Source of the DNA: Cristatella mucedo
Lineage: Eukaryota; Bryozoa; Phylactolaemata; Cristatellidae
Direction: 5' to 3'
Length of the DNA: 64,000 nt
Assembly: GCA_009760855.2 (NCBI GenBank)
Contig: WPIO01000001.1
Location: 10,536,501 to 10,600,500 of the forward strand
Positions 34,801 through 45,735 of the stretch are shown one piece after another. The position numbers were made by a program, and so were the translations under genes. The notes under the pieces were generated by a model, which was not told the DNA's origin, made no database searches, and saw nothing but the letters and a program-made list of their open reading frames with translations. Numbering within the stretch: position 1 is the stretch's first letter; the number at the start of each line of letters is the position of its first letter.

Positions 34801-34972
34801 TGCTTGGGGAATGAATACAAGTAAACAACTGGGTGGTGCCGACGAAGACGATATTTTACAACCACGAGAGATGCAAGGAAAACAAATTGACGGTAAAGAA
34901 ATTGTGAGCATTTCCTCGGGCGGTCAGCATACAGTCATACTAGCTTGCGACCCTACCAATGGCACAAGCTGA
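30995..34972 (+). CDS. RCC1: RCC1, Ran guanine-nucleotide exchange factor, 3 coding exons
   Basis: RCC1 binds chromatin and loads Ran with GTP, setting the Ran gradient for nuclear transport and spindle assembly. Exons 30995-31808, 31897-32244 and 34635-34972 chain (both introns phase 1) to 499 residues; human RCC1 has 421. Residues 1 to about 105 form a Lys/Ser/Ala-rich tail with basic clusters (KKTKK, KGKGKRG, SRKRAA, KEKKLKP), much longer than the human tail, probably for nuclear import and DNA contact. The beta-propeller follows: TLGENDVGQLGLG, GGMHTACITVTGKVYTFGCN, AGDSHTAVLTESGRVYAWG, ASGCDHLVCLTFDG, GLNNYYQLG, FAGGQHHTVAVDSSG, FAWGMNTSKQLGG, SSGGQHTVIL. The Asp and His of GDSHT, DHLV and GGQHHT, known to matter for exchange in human RCC1, are kept. 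The start is the ATG before VKKTKK; the upstream open frame has no ATG. Identity is secure. Confidence 0.95.
31897..32244 (+). CDS. RCC1: RCC1 exon 2
   Basis: The acceptor is ATTCTGTTTTAG|GCTGTG, after an 88-base intron, and the donor CAG|GTAAGA. It encodes (G)CAEQGQLGRVAECFAKRDSR, YAWGLNNYYQLGLPD and GGQHHTVAVDSSG, collinear with human RCC1 (GCGEQGQLGRVPELFA). Phase 1 at both ends. Confidence 0.95.
32700..32860 (+). mobile_element. SINE-B copy
   Basis: GCCGTGCTGGCACACTATTT, GGTTCGAATCCTGCGGTG (consensus B box), AGCCGTAAAGGCTCTTTTGT and TATACAAAACAGGCTGTTAA match SINE-B. Confidence 0.85.
34040..34135 (+). mobile_element. Repeat-C 3' fragment
   Basis: GAAAGCCACTTGTGCCTTTA, AGTGCGCTATCGAAAATTTT and GGAGTTACAGACGAAGATGA match the end of repeat-C. 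Confidence 0.6.
34635..34972 (+). CDS. RCC1: RCC1 exon 3 (last)
   Basis: The acceptor is TTTTCTGTTGTAG|GGGCTG. It encodes AVFCVGRGTYGQLGINTTSD, ALTKTGKAFAWGMNTSKQLG and SISSGGQHTVIL, ending with TGA at 34970-34972. It follows the 2.4-kb intron 2. Confidence 0.94.
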
Positions 34973-35312
34973 GGGTTTGTATCGTACCCTTACTTTTCTT
35001 AAAGAGACTGAAATCTTGCATCTCACGTAGACTTGTTGCAAATCAGATTCGGTTCCCGAATCGCATGGCTAAAAGTGGTGCATGCAGTTGTGTAACAAAA
35101 TACATCGTTTTATTGCACTGCGCAGGATAAGGCACATTGTTGTGCCACCATCAAGATGGTGTGCTCAGGCCAACACATATTGCTATATTGTTAAGAAATT
35201 TTTATTGATTGCCGATGTATACACGTGGCAACTTTAAAAGGCTAAGGCCAAGCTTTTGCTTCATCCATCAACTATAATCTTGCAATGCCATCAAATAAAG
35301 TACTTTGTTTAT
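34973..35312. terminator. Convergent 3' ends of RCC1 and JAGN1
   Basis: RCC1 has AATAAA at 35294-35299 on the plus strand. On the minus strand AATAAA occurs at 35308-35313, overlapping the JAGN1 stop, and at 35201-35206. The 340 bases between the stop codons must serve both 3' UTRs. Confidence 0.7.
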
Positions 35313-35775
35313 TTATGATTTCTTCTTCAAACCGGTTGCCTGCCAAGCGCCAACCAGCTGCTGAGCAAAATGAAGTGCAAACGCATGCACTTGCAATGAC
35401 ACTGCCACCCAAGCCCAGCGGAAGAGGGTAAAGCTGCTAGCTGACAGACTGATTGGACCATCAGCACCAGTATAGGTTTTGTATGCTGCATATACAAGAG
35501 GTGCTAGGCCAAAGATGACATGTCCCAGCATCGCCTGTCTCATAAGAGGTACCTTATTCTTCGGCAGAGCACTCACGGCAAACAGAGATGGGATGGCTGA
35601 AAATAGCCAAGCATATTCCCATAGTTCTGCAGCCGGAAAGTTGAGCTGTCGTAGAAAGGCTGACTGTTGTACTCCAATAAGGGCGAATATACTGACCGAA
35701 AGCCTAGCCGCCATGAAGATGTAGATTGCTGCATGCAACGTTACACACGTCTTTAATCTGCTCTTGTTAATGGAG
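35313..35775 (-). CDS. JAGN1: Jagunal homologue (JAGN1), 3' coding exon
   Basis: Jagunal is a small four-pass ER membrane protein needed for ER organisation and secretory traffic. The exon encodes about 153 residues from SINKSRLKTCVTLHAAIYIF to TGLKKKS; human JAGN1 has 183. Recognised blocks are WEYAWLFSAIPSLFAVSALP (human [20 protein letters not shown]), FGLAPLVYAAYKTY and VSLQVHAFALHFAQQLVGAW (human [21 protein letters not shown]). Four hydrophobic segments are visible: TLHAAIYIFMAARLSVSIFA, WLFSAIPSLFAVSAL, GHVIFGLAPLVYAAY and FRWAWVAVSLQVHAFAL. The end KKKS has Lys at -3 and -4, a KKXX ER-retrieval signal, as in human. The 5' boundary is the acceptor TATTCATTTCAG|CTCCATT (minus strand), entered in phase 2. 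The first 30 or so residues (usually ending H..RV..HYQMS) must lie in an upstream exon that I could not find. Confidence 0.9.
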
Positions 35776-36169
35776 CTGAAATGAATACGAAAAAGAAAAA
35801 CCACATGATGTCTTGCATCAGAGCTTTAAAGTGGGTGACAAGATTTGGAGTTTTAGCTCAATTCAACTTATGCAGACTGCATCTTCTAGTTGATGCAATT
35901 TAGATATTACCCAGCAGAACGAAGAAACATGCACACAAAGACAAGACATGAATGAGCAAACATACATACAGTACCTGCAATGTTTTGAACAGCAGCAACA
36001 AGAAAAGGGCAGAACGTGATGGAAATGCAGAGCACATAAATAATTGCTACTCAAATACGGATCTATTACAACACGATAGATAAACAGGGTTATTATATTT
36101 ACTGCTATTACCTTAATGGGCTTCAAAGGCAACCACTCAGACGCCAGCCTTAAGTGAGTCTACATCTTG
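35776..36169. other. Upstream side of the JAGN1 exon (intron)
   Basis: Presumed JAGN1 intron on the minus strand. The 89-codon minus frame at 35863-36132 does not resemble the missing JAGN1 N-terminus and no repeat was recognised. Confidence 0.4.
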
Positions 36170-36556
36170 ATTATGGAACACAAGACATTCCTCACATTGC
36201 TCCCACAGCCTGGAACTCCCTCCCGACCTGCATCAGAACATCCCCTGACCTGACCACATTTAAAAGAAACTTAAAAACATACCTATTTAGGACAGCATTT
36301 AGTGGGTCCTTGTGATTCGTCCTCGATGTGCTTATGCGTGCTGACACTGTTCATGCTGCCACTAACCACATTTGTATGCTGACCCAGTGCATGTAACCCC
36401 TAACCATGTTATTCATTTTGTTTGTTTTTCAAGCATGATTTTACTTACTATTCTATTGCGTATCACTTTGCAGCAAATGTAAAGCGCCTAGAAAGAGATT
36501 AAGTTCTCTGAGGGCGCTTTATCAAGTGCAATATTATCATTATTATTATTATTATT
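36170..36556 (+). mobile_element. LINE 3' end, well preserved
   Basis: The end of the ORF reads TSPDLTTFKRNLKTYLFRTA and FSGSL stop (36240-36313). It is followed by the 3' UTR with CATGCTGCCACTAACCACAT, and AAAGCGCCTAGAAAGAGATT AAGTTCTCTGAGGGCGCTTT as two halves of the hairpin, then the ATT tail. This copy gives the natural stop of the LINE ORF. Confidence 0.9.
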
Positions 36557-37867
36557 CCTTCCCCATCGAACTCTGTGCTCGACACGCCCATTTGGGTAAG
36601 TGGAATGATCGGCCCACTGCTTTACAGGGCCAGTGCAGCCGTCCAAGTGTCACGCCTGGTACTCAGCCACGATAGGGTCCACTGCCTCCCTCCCCTCCTC
36701 TTCCCCCACCCCGTTGGCTGCCCAGGTGGCCTCTGATAGGGAAGTTGCCACCGGTCTAAGTAGACAGCCAGCCTTCGAGCTTAACTTCTACTCAAGCGAT
36801 GACATTTGCTCAACTGGGAGGGGCTTGGTGGAACTCGACACCCAGCCTGCTGATACGAATGATCAGTAGTAGCACTATTAAAGAGAGACAAACGCAGACT
36901 TGCAAAAAAAGTAGTACTGCTACTAAATAAATTTCCTGAAATGCCTAAGTTTATAGGTACTGTAGCAGCAACTAGCACGGCAATGCCACTTCTTAGAATT
37001 TTCGACCCAATGGGATGGTGGTTTTGTTAGATGGGCTGTCAGTCTGTAGCTTGTTAGTTTTGGCAGGCAGAAGAGCTGCTCAACAATATCCGGAAAGCTA
37101 TTTGATTATCTTCGCCCTACTCCACAAAGCTTGGGTCGGTGCCTAGGATTGTCGTGACAGACCTCAGAATAACACGTTAACAAGGTGAAAGGTTAGCTTG
37201 CACTATCACATTATGGACACACCCTGGCAAGATGAGTCTTCTCACTAGGTGGGGGCCTACCGGCCAGCATTTTTACTGCCAAGCTATTCAGGCCGGCCTT
37301 AGTCCTGCGATCGAGATAAAGATGGCCACTGCCAATTATGAAGCCTTCTGATGTTAGCGACTCCAGATTCTTCTGAGGTGGAATGGTAGGTGCCTCTACC
37401 AGGATCAGGCTTAGGTTTCTGGATGAAATGCTGCATTGTTTTTGCATGCATCCGACTTCAAGGTCGCGAGGTCAACTTCGAATGGAAGGGATGAAGGCGA
37501 ATGCAAGCACGGTCTAATCAGTCAACCTCTGCAGGTCATTGGACCGAAGTGGCCGGATATGAATGATGCCCGGAGTGCCGGTATATATGCTGGCTAACCA
37601 TCTCCACGGTCATTTTTTTGCGGAGTGAAGCCAAACAGGCAACGATTTACAACGTTAGCAAGGGAGGGCACTCGACACTTAGTCTCACTGAGCTAGTAAT
37701 ATTAATGCATATAACGTGACCTGCCTTACTGACTGCAATCGGTCAATACAACAGGTCAAAAAGAGGTCTTGGGATGGAATACAAATCAGTGGCTATTAAT
37801 AGGTTTTTAATTTTGTCAGTACTGCTGGCGCAGTCGTAGGTGGCAGCCCGGTGCATTTGCAAGTTGC
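36557..37867. other. Unassigned sequence
   Basis: 1.3 kb without a recognised gene or repeat. The minus-strand frame at 37211-37447 is not similar to a family I know. Confidence 0.3.
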
Positions 37868-37873
37868 AGCAAC

Positions 37874-37905
<32 letters not shown>

Positions 37906-38145
37906 TCACTTGATAAAGCGCCCTCAGAGAACTTAATCTCTCTCTAGGCGCGTTACATTTGCTGTAAAGTGAAATGCGATTGAATGGTAAGTAAAATCAT
38001 GCTTGAAAAACAAACGAAATGAATAATATGGTTAGGGGTGATATGCACAGGGTCAGCATGCAAATGTGGTTAGTGGCAGCATGCACAGTGTCAGCACGCA
38101 CAAGCACATCAAGGACGAATCACAGGGACCCACTAAATGCTGGCT
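37868..38145 (-). mobile_element. LINE 3' end, reversed
   Basis: A long TAA run (37874-37905) is followed by CACTTGATAAAGCGCCCTCA, GCGTTACATTTGCTG, and the reversed 3' UTR with GGTTAGTGGCAGCATGCACA and GAATCACAGGGACCCACTAA. Confidence 0.88.
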
Positions 38146-38319
38146 AGGCGGGCTTAGGCCAAAGGTTGACATGAACGCTGACCTAGCCATATACTATCGC
38201 ATGAAGGCTGAAACATGAAGGATGTGTGCCGCGTAAGAAGTCGCCTACTGCTACATCTTTGGGTCGGTCAGGGGGAGGAGGATTTGCTGGCCACCCTCTC
38301 TGCCCATTCCGTACACTGC

Positions 38320-38488
38320 AGCTTGATAAGAGTAGTGATATCCCAGGAGGTAAGCTGCTTGCTCTTCATGACCGAGGTCGTGGGTTCGAATAATGCAGTG
38401 GGCGATCCCTTGTTGCCAACTGCAAGTGGTGGTTATAGCCGTCAAGGATCCTCTGCTGCTATACAAATGAGGCTGTTAAAAATCAGCA
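38320..38488 (+). mobile_element. SINE-B copy
   Basis: ATGACCGAGGTCGTGGGTTC, GCAGTGGGCGATCCCTTGTT, TATAGCCGTCAAGGATCCTC and CTATACAAATGAGGCTGTTA match SINE-B. Confidence 0.75.
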
Positions 38489-38984
38489 AATATATTTTGA
38501 TGGCACCATCGGTTATAGACTATTTCGGTTCATGCAAGTTCAATAGGCATTAGACATGGCTAAGAGGTGGAGGCCAATATCATGAGCCAATTGGCCAGGC
38601 CAACGTAAGGAGGCCTGCAGTTAATTGGCAGCTAGTTTCGGTGGCTCGATCCACTGCTGCTTCTAAATGACAGTGACTCCTGCCAATACTTTGGGGATGA
38701 AGGGGAGGGGCAGCTGCCGGCCTTTGGCCCTCTCTTCTACCAGCAAGCAAGAGAGGATGCTCTAGGTTCTGCCAGTACTATTGATAATGAAGACGAGCCT
38801 GCCAACATTTTGACCTTAACTGATGCTGACCTGGGAGGAGGGGGCTGCTACCATAAATGAGTAGGTGGAAGGGGGAGGGGCAGTTAATATGCAGACACAA
38901 ATATTTGGTGCTGGCACCTAATGGTGGACACTTCAGCAATGGGAAACTCGAGCAGCAGCATTCAACCATGAGCATCGGCTGCCA

Positions 38985-39140
38985 CTGGATCTTGGCGCAG
39001 GGATAAGGTGCTCACAGTTCACGATCTCTGTCGTGCGTCCAACATCGGATTCCACAGCTGGCGATTCTTTATTACACAGTGCAAATGAATAAAGCCACTA
39101 TACTCTAATTAAGCCTCTATATAAATGATGTAGCTGAATC
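38985..39140 (+). mobile_element. SINE-B-like copy, divergent
   Basis: GGATAAGGTGCTCACAGTTC, CACGATCTCTGTCGTGCGTC, AGCTGGCGATTCTTTATTAC and TATATAAATGATGTAGCTGA follow the SINE-B order. The copy is degraded. Confidence 0.5.
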
Positions 39141-39144
39141 AGAA

Positions 39145-39735
39145 GTCGAGTCAGAAGAGCAGCCGGTACGATGCCTGGCCTGATTGGGAAGTAGTTCGGA
39201 TAAGTAGGCTGGAGCGACCTAAAAGTGAGGGACAAAACCTAGAAGTCGATATGCATCTTGGTGGGGAACCATTGCAGGTCAATGAGAAGTGGTTTAATGT
39301 GGTAACTGCCATGTTCGAAACAGGCAAGCCTAGCTGCTGATTTTCGCATCAACTGTAAGCACCTTATTGCACAAGCCGAATGACCTGCAAGCAGTGGAGC
39401 TGACGTGGTCGTCTTGTAAAAGGTCACCTTGGAACAGGGCATCCCGATTTGGTGCAGATGCTATAGAAGACATGCTAGCCGAGCCCGTTTTGAGGGATAT
39501 GTTTTTCAATTTCCAAGTAACACCTAGTTTTCCCACAACTAATAAGTTGGTTTATTGTTATCGATATTCAATTTGAGAAAGTATGTTGCCATCCAAGTGC
39601 GAATGCCAGCAATACATGCAGCAAGGGATTTGAGAAAGTTTGACATCAGGAAAGCAGGGAGGGATCAAAGCACAGGTACAGCTGTGCTTTGATATCTGCA
39701 TAAAAACGAAAGCCTGGATTGTGTATTAAATTATT
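39145..39735 (-). mobile_element. LINE reverse-transcriptase C-terminal half, reversed
   Basis: On the minus strand frames give GSYHIKPLLIDLQWFPTKMH (39239-39320), ACAIRCLQLMRKSAARLACF and WKLKNISLKTGSAS. These are the C-terminal blocks of the window's LINE, with frameshifts. Confidence 0.75.
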
Positions 39736-39786
39736 AAATAAAAAAATAAAAATTATTAATTATTATTAAATTATTATTATTATTGG
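39727..39786. repeat. AT-rich simple repeat
   Basis: A mixture of ATTATTA and AAATAAA units over about 60 bases. Confidence 0.8.
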
Positions 39787-39839
39787 CATTAAACCAATAA
39801 TTCAAAATCAGAGTTGAGTATCATATTTCAATCTCTTGC

Positions 39840-40235
39840 CTAGCTATCCAAAACACTTCCGTTAGGCTAGGCATCGTACCACCTGCTTTTCTAGCTCGTC
39901 GTTTAGCAGTGCCTCTAGCCGACCTCTAAAGCTTTGGAGACTGTGCCTTCAGTTCGTATGCTCTCCATACCCTGGAACATACTACCGACTGACATCACGA
40001 CATGCCCTGACTTGACGTACAGATATTTAAAAAGAACCTAAGAACTCACTTGTTCCTAACAGCATTTGCTCCCCGGATGAATTGTTCTTTGAGTACTAAT
40101 GCATGCTGAAATTGTGCTGAAAGTCTTTATGTTATCGCTAAACAATTGGCATGCAGCCTTTCCAGATATTCTAAAGTACCGAGAACAGATTTAGTTCACT
40201 TGAGACACTATACAAACGTATATTATTATTATTAT
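39840..40235 (+). mobile_element. LINE 3' end
   Basis: GACTGTGCCTTCAGTTCGTA, CCCTGACTTGACGTACAG, AGAACTCACTTGTTCCTAAC, then AAAGTACCGAGAACAGATTT and an ATT run match the LINE. Confidence 0.8.
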
Positions 40236-40429
40236 ACCAACTCACCCATGTCTCGACAGAAAACGATACGTTCAGTGGTAGGCAGCATTGCAATCTCTCC
40301 AACAATACCAGTGTGCTGGAGCTGGCTGCTAGATTATAGCTGTGTTCGTAACACCGTGCATTTGTGACATCATGATTAGACTTTAGTAACTCACTACTTG
40401 TAGGTCTTCCTGCCTGTGCAATAACACGC

Positions 40430-41120
40430 TTATAGTTGGTGCTAAACTGGGCAACTAGATTTATCTGTAGTAAATGTCGAAGCTGCTAGATTACACCACG
40501 CTCATCAGTCTGCAGCGCCTGCATAGTAAGCAGAGTATAGACTTCCAAGATCCTGTCACTAACCTTTAGGACCCTTCCTTATCTTGCTCTCACCTACCTG
40601 TATGAATTAGTTTCACACTAGGTCACCAGTCGAATCACTTGATCGTCTGGCTCTGGTCGATAACTTGTGCATTAACTAACTGCGAATCCCTCACAGACCG
40701 TGCCTTCAGTTACTCTGCTCCCAAAACTTGTAACTCTCTACCGACTTGAGGACATTCAAAAATAAGCTGGAAACTTACCTGTTCCAGATAGCCTTTGCTC
40801 TAGCCGAGTGAATGTTGTTGCGAATTATGAAAATGCGCATAAAGTGACTAAGGGTAACAGCAAAATGTTTTTGTGCAGCCCCCCCCCGCAGTAGACCTTT
40901 CTTTTACTAACCCGGGTCCTGCTAAAAAGCAGCATCTTTGGGTGCTTTTGTACGCTTGTCTTAGGATGATAGCTGTGAGTTTTCGAAGGTTTGCCTAGGA
41001 AGGATACCTTGCTTTTCATAATTTGTGGTTATTACTTCGATTGCAATGAGTTGTAAAGTGCATCTGAACACAGATCAAGTTCTCTTACAGTGTTACATAC
41101 AAAATACTTTATTTTTATGA
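40430..41120 (+). mobile_element. LINE 3' end interrupted by a possible MITE
   Basis: 40430-40815 matches the LINE ORF end (GACCGTGCCTTCAGTTACTC, AACTTACCTGTTCCAGATAG). The 3' tail resumes at about 41045 (GTTGTAAAGTGCATCTGAAC, TTCTCTTACAGTGTTACATA). The intervening 220 bases are foreign to the LINE and have weak inverted ends (AATTATGAAAATGC and GCTTTTCATAATT). Confidence 0.6.
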
Positions 41121-42808
41121 TTATTACCACTTTTCCAATAACTGCCTATCTTATCTTGGCGGCTCTCTTTAGAAAAAACTCATGTGCTTCATCACTGCTG
41201 GGCTGCTCCACATCGAGCAAAAAGGTGGAGAGCACTTCCGTATGCTTTAGTGGGCAAGGGGATTGGTCTTTCAGCCATTATAGGATATGAAAAAATTGAC
41301 ATAGTTTACAACAGAGATGATCATTGCATGTTCTACAGCAAACGTAGCTGCAAAGTGCTCTTTGCTCAACAAATCGCCACACCCTACAGTACGTTGTTGC
41401 CACCAATCTGAAAAAGCCCTAACATGCTAACATTTGTGTCTGCCGCAATCGGTGAACTGGCGAAATTTCTGCTCGTGGTTTCAGAGGTCACGGGCTCATC
41501 TCCCGAGGGCAAGTCACAGTATTCTTTCTTCCTCGTGCTACAATATCCCTTTGCGGCAGTGGTGATTAGCACTAAACTTATCCGACTCTCGGTTCAGCAG
41601 ATAGCTGCTAACTCTCTTTTGCCACTGTACAAATGAGGCTGTCGAATCAGCCCACTGGCACCTGTTACCCCTGTGAGCCATCTGTATAAGCTGACGCAAA
41701 GCCGTGGGATGAATCCACTGACATAACCAGCAGAAGGCTCCATGCAGAATGCTCCCTGCAGCTGGTTTTGCCTTCCTCAAGGATGGACAGATATATAACA
41801 ATCTGGCAAAACGGGAGTGCAGCAAAGGCATGTGCTAAACCTAAGCGTGCTGCAATACAAGCACGACTGCCACAAGAAATAGAGCGGAAAAGACCAAGTG
41901 AGGGTAGGAATAAGCTCCATTCATCAGTACAACCTAGATGTCAAACGTAGTGGCAAACAAGGTACTAAGGTGCTAATGGTTTATTGGTGGTAATTAATAG
42001 TAATTAGGTGCTGATGTTTAAAAACCTGCTAGAACATGGATGGCTCTGCCAATGGGCTGAAGTTGATGGTAAGAGGGAGGTGATTCGTGGAGGGTGCCGG
42101 AGCGTAGACCTATAAAACAGTGATTAGACAGCAGGAGCTCACTAAAAGTCACAGAACCGGCAGGCGAACGAGTGCTTAGCACCCTAGCTCTGCTTCTAGG
42201 AGCTAGTCTATAATAGGCTCGTGTTCAAGCTGTTGATGAAAGGATCCTTGTGCATTGCTCACACTGTATAACTAGCGATGTTCTTTCTGCCCCAAGGCTG
42301 ACTTAAATGAGCGATTGGGTGCTCAATGCTGTCTGTACTCTAATTCGTATTCAAGGCTGTGTCGGTGTCATGGTCTCTTGGATGCTCTTTAAGCCGCTAG
42401 TCATGCCCTTGGTATATATGGGGACAATGCCACTGAAGAGGTCTTGGGAGGAGTGACACACAGTTTCTGCCAAGGATTAACAAGCAGACAAGGTTGGCGG
42501 CTTTATGCTAATGCATATCAAGCAGCCATGCCTGTACAGTAGGTAGTAGATATGTGGATATCCGGCTACTGATATAGCCTCAGAGTGATGTTCTCGTCAG
42601 TGCCGTGCTCACTTGTAGGTAGTTCCTGCTAAGGGGAGGGGCAAATGTGTGCTTACCTAAATACAGCCTGGCAATTTTCTCGATGGCAGCAGCACCCTAC
42701 ATCTACTTGTACACTAATCGTTATACTAATTGCAACAAAGGCTGCACCTACTAACAGACCCCCCACCCGGCAAGCTTAATTGCATTTTAATCTACAGTCT
42801 GTACCTCT

Positions 42809-42810
<2 letters not shown>
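41121..42810. other. Unassigned sequence with a degraded SINE-B
   Basis: 41470-41655 resembles SINE-B (GAGGTCACGGGCTCATCTCC, CACTGTACAAATGAGGCTGT). The rest of this 1.7 kb shows no gene or family I recognise. Confidence 0.35.
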
Positions 42811-42811
<1 letters not shown>

Positions 42812-42894
<83 letters not shown>

Positions 42895-42917
42895 ACACAC
42901 ACACACACATATACACA
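42812..42917 (+). repeat. Compound CT/AC microsatellite
   Basis: A CT run to 42862 passes directly into an AC run to about 42917. Confidence 0.97.
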
Positions 42918-43059
42918 CTAGACCGCAATACTTTTATACCATCCGTTTAGGCAAGGTGGATGGATGGCAAGATGGAGCAGGTGGTGAGGGAAGAGGTCAT
43001 GGGCACCGACTAGTGTCATGAAATAGCCTCACGTAACATGAATACATGCAATGCGATAG

Positions 43060-43190
43060 CAAAGATCAGCTGATTCAACGGGCTTGCTCATACAGCTGCA
43101 GAAGAGTCTGGAAGAAGTTATCGTCCCCCTCTTCCACTTGGACTTTGCATAATGGATTGCCTGCTGCAAGATGCACGACCTGGGTCGTGC

Positions 43191-43193
<3 letters not shown>
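43060..43193 (-). mobile_element. SINE-B fragment, reversed, ending in a GA microsatellite
   Basis: AGCTGATTCAACGGGCTTGC, then AGCTGCAGAAGAGTCTGG and GATTGCCTGCTGCAAG follow reversed SINE-B. Its palindrome TGCACGACCTGGGTCGTGCA (43171-43190) is perfect, and the GA repeat begins right after it. Confidence 0.6.
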
Positions 43194-43271
<78 letters not shown>

Positions 43272-43281
43272 AGAGACAGAC

Positions 43282-43354
<73 letters not shown>

Positions 43355-43355
43355 T

Positions 43356-43424
<69 letters not shown>

Positions 43425-43434
43425 GAGAGACAGA
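43194..43434 (+). repeat. GA / CAGA compound microsatellite
   Basis: About 240 bases of GA repeats with CAGA blocks (near 43276 and 43375-43424). The long Arg/Glu or Ser/Leu open frames here are only translations of this repeat. Confidence 0.98.
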
Positions 43435-43974
43435 GACAGCCGCAAACAGCTGCTCTCACTGGGAGCAGGAAGTAACTGGGCAATCGTGCTGATCGGCAGG
43501 CAGTGGCGCATATCCCTTGGGTTCCTAAAGGTCAGTGCTCAGTTCGTTGGACAGGCGAAAGCAGCGTCGTCGTCGGATGCATGCATGATCGCATGCACCG
43601 GTACTCGGGGCGCCACCCAAGCTACGGCCTATCGGCAGCTTCGAACTTGGGCCCCCTACCCGAAGTCCTCGTTCCAATAGGCACGGCATGGAGCTCATAC
43701 TCGGATGCAATTGGCGTTGCATTTTGATGTAGTAAACCAGCCGTGTTGTGATGTGTCGACCGCAGCAAACCTTTACAAACTCGTCTGAGGCTATATGCCC
43801 TCTGGCAAAGAGTGCATTCAAACATATGCATGGTGCATGCTGGTTATTACTGCATGCCTACGATCAAGTTTTTGCACGAAAACTGCTAGATAATTACAAA
43901 ATCTGCAAGCATGCTGTGAAGTCCAACATATACATAACATAACATAACATAACATACACAGTATGCATCAGAGA
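43435..43974. other. Unassigned sequence
   Basis: No recognised gene or repeat. Open frames at 43503-43831 are on both strands and not protein-like. An ACATA repeat sits at 43929-43955. Confidence 0.3.
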
Positions 43975-44300
43975 TACTTTACAATTAGGACTCTAGTCGG
44001 TTAACAAGCCTCTAACAAAGCACAATCCTTTGTATATATTCAGCCGATGCAACCGAAGCCTGAAAATCGCTAGGCACTGACATCAAAACATCCTCCTAAT
44101 TTGAAGAAATTTAAAGCACAGCTGGAGACCCAACTGTCCTCATAGCATTTGCTTTTTCATTTGAGTCACCATTTAAATGAATAAGCAAGCTGCAATCGAG
44201 CACGTTATTACTGATCAGTTGGAGTGCTTCATTCCAAATCTATGTGAAGTGACTGGAAAATATTAAAGGCGGTGCACAAATGCCTATGCTTATTACTGTG
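43975..44300 (+). mobile_element. LINE 3' end, degenerate
   Basis: CACTGACATCAAAACATCCT, GACCCAACTGTCCTCATAGC, GATCAGTTGGAGTGCTTCAT and GTGAAGTGACTGGAAAATAT correspond to successive LINE 3' blocks. Confidence 0.6.
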
Positions 44301-45357
44301 CAAGATGTCGTCACCTGGCCACTGGGTCGCTTCGGGGTGTGGTCTCACTTATGAATAGAGACCCTATGAAGTAACTTTTTTTTAATGAACAACGAGACCG
44401 GTTTAAACATGCACGAAAAGGCAAGGGGCCTGAACTCTGCAGGCAGTAATGTCTTCGTCTTTAAAATACAACGCACGTCCCAAGCAGGAAAAGATGGACG
44501 TGATCAGTCTCGACTATCATAATGGAGTTCAGAGCACCGGTTCTTTATGTTTCAATTTCTATTTTTGAGGCGCACCACCAAGTACCGATACATTCAAGTT
44601 ACACTGAAGAAGGGAGTCTTCACAGTGGTTTTGGCAGCCGACGAGTCGGCTAGCGACGTGTGACAATAAGGTTAGTGCATTAACGCTAGTACGAAACGGC
44701 ACGCGAATTAAGCTCCTAAGCGACTAGATCGTGATGAATACATACTAGGGTATATAAAAGCAGCTATAAATAATACAGCAGTCACGTGGACATAATTTCA
44801 TGGAAAAATCCTTGGCGCAGTTATTCACGGTAAACTAGTGCGAATCGTTGGAGGCAATATACGTACAGCGGCCACGCCACAACATACCTGGTGGAATAAT
44901 GGGAAGCAATGGTTTCCCTGTGTAAAAAGTCCTTTCCATCGGTGCCTTTAGCTCTCGGGCCACTAGCAGACGACATCGCGAACGTCTTATATTATGAGGT
45001 ACCTGTACTCAACAACAACAAGATCGACTACCGTCCAGCTCAGCTACGTGGCGAGGCACATGCCCCCGCCAGATACGACGAAAAGAACTGAGGAAAAAAC
45101 CCAGAGTATCCAATAAATTAATTAAGTATGCTCAAGAGCATCGCTCGACGAGATAGTGCACACGTTTGCATAACATACACATAGGCTGAAAAGAGCACCA
45201 GCTGCTTACAGCGAGTCACTTACTTCAAATGCCAGGGTAGTTCAAGGACATCAAGGCCACCCAATGGGGTTACTTCACAAGGCTAGTTCGGGCGACACTG
45301 ACGCTCGGGTAATACCAGTTAGCTCTAATTCTAGAGCCATACGTGAAGTGGGAGAGC

Positions 45358-45394
<37 letters not shown>

Positions 45395-45735
45395 TGGTAG
45401 AAGAAAGATTGCTCAACAAGGAGATATGGCCCGTGCACGAATGGCCTTAATTTCCGCTTGTACCGAGCGAGAACTGCTTGAAGGCAGTGGGTTGTGAGCT
45501 TAGTATGGTAGACAAAACTTATGGTCGAATCCAAATGTTGCTACTTTGACGTAGTGAGGCTATGAAATCCGTTTGACCCACGTGGGTGGAGCAAGACGAA
45601 GTGTGTCAAAGATCACATTCTAAACTTTAGGTGCAAAGTAATAAGCCGTGGATTCGACCATTCTAACGTAGTCCGTTCACGATTCACTGTTTTGATGCCC
45701 CAGCGATTCTGCGAACTAATAAGAAGGCGATTTTC
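44301..45735. other. Unassigned sequence with an AT microsatellite
   Basis: No gene or repeat family recognised. An AT dinucleotide run lies at 45360-45392. Confidence 0.3.

Noticed and set aside
37867-38145. Regularly spaced similar tails considered as a CRISPR-like or satellite array
   Set aside because: The repeated elements are LINE 3' ends in both orientations at irregular spacing; nothing like a CRISPR array, and the DNA is animal.
43029-43680. Long open frames of Arg-Glu or Ser-Leu repeats on both strands
   Set aside because: They are translations of the GA/CAGA microsatellite; composition is wholly explained by the dinucleotide repeat.
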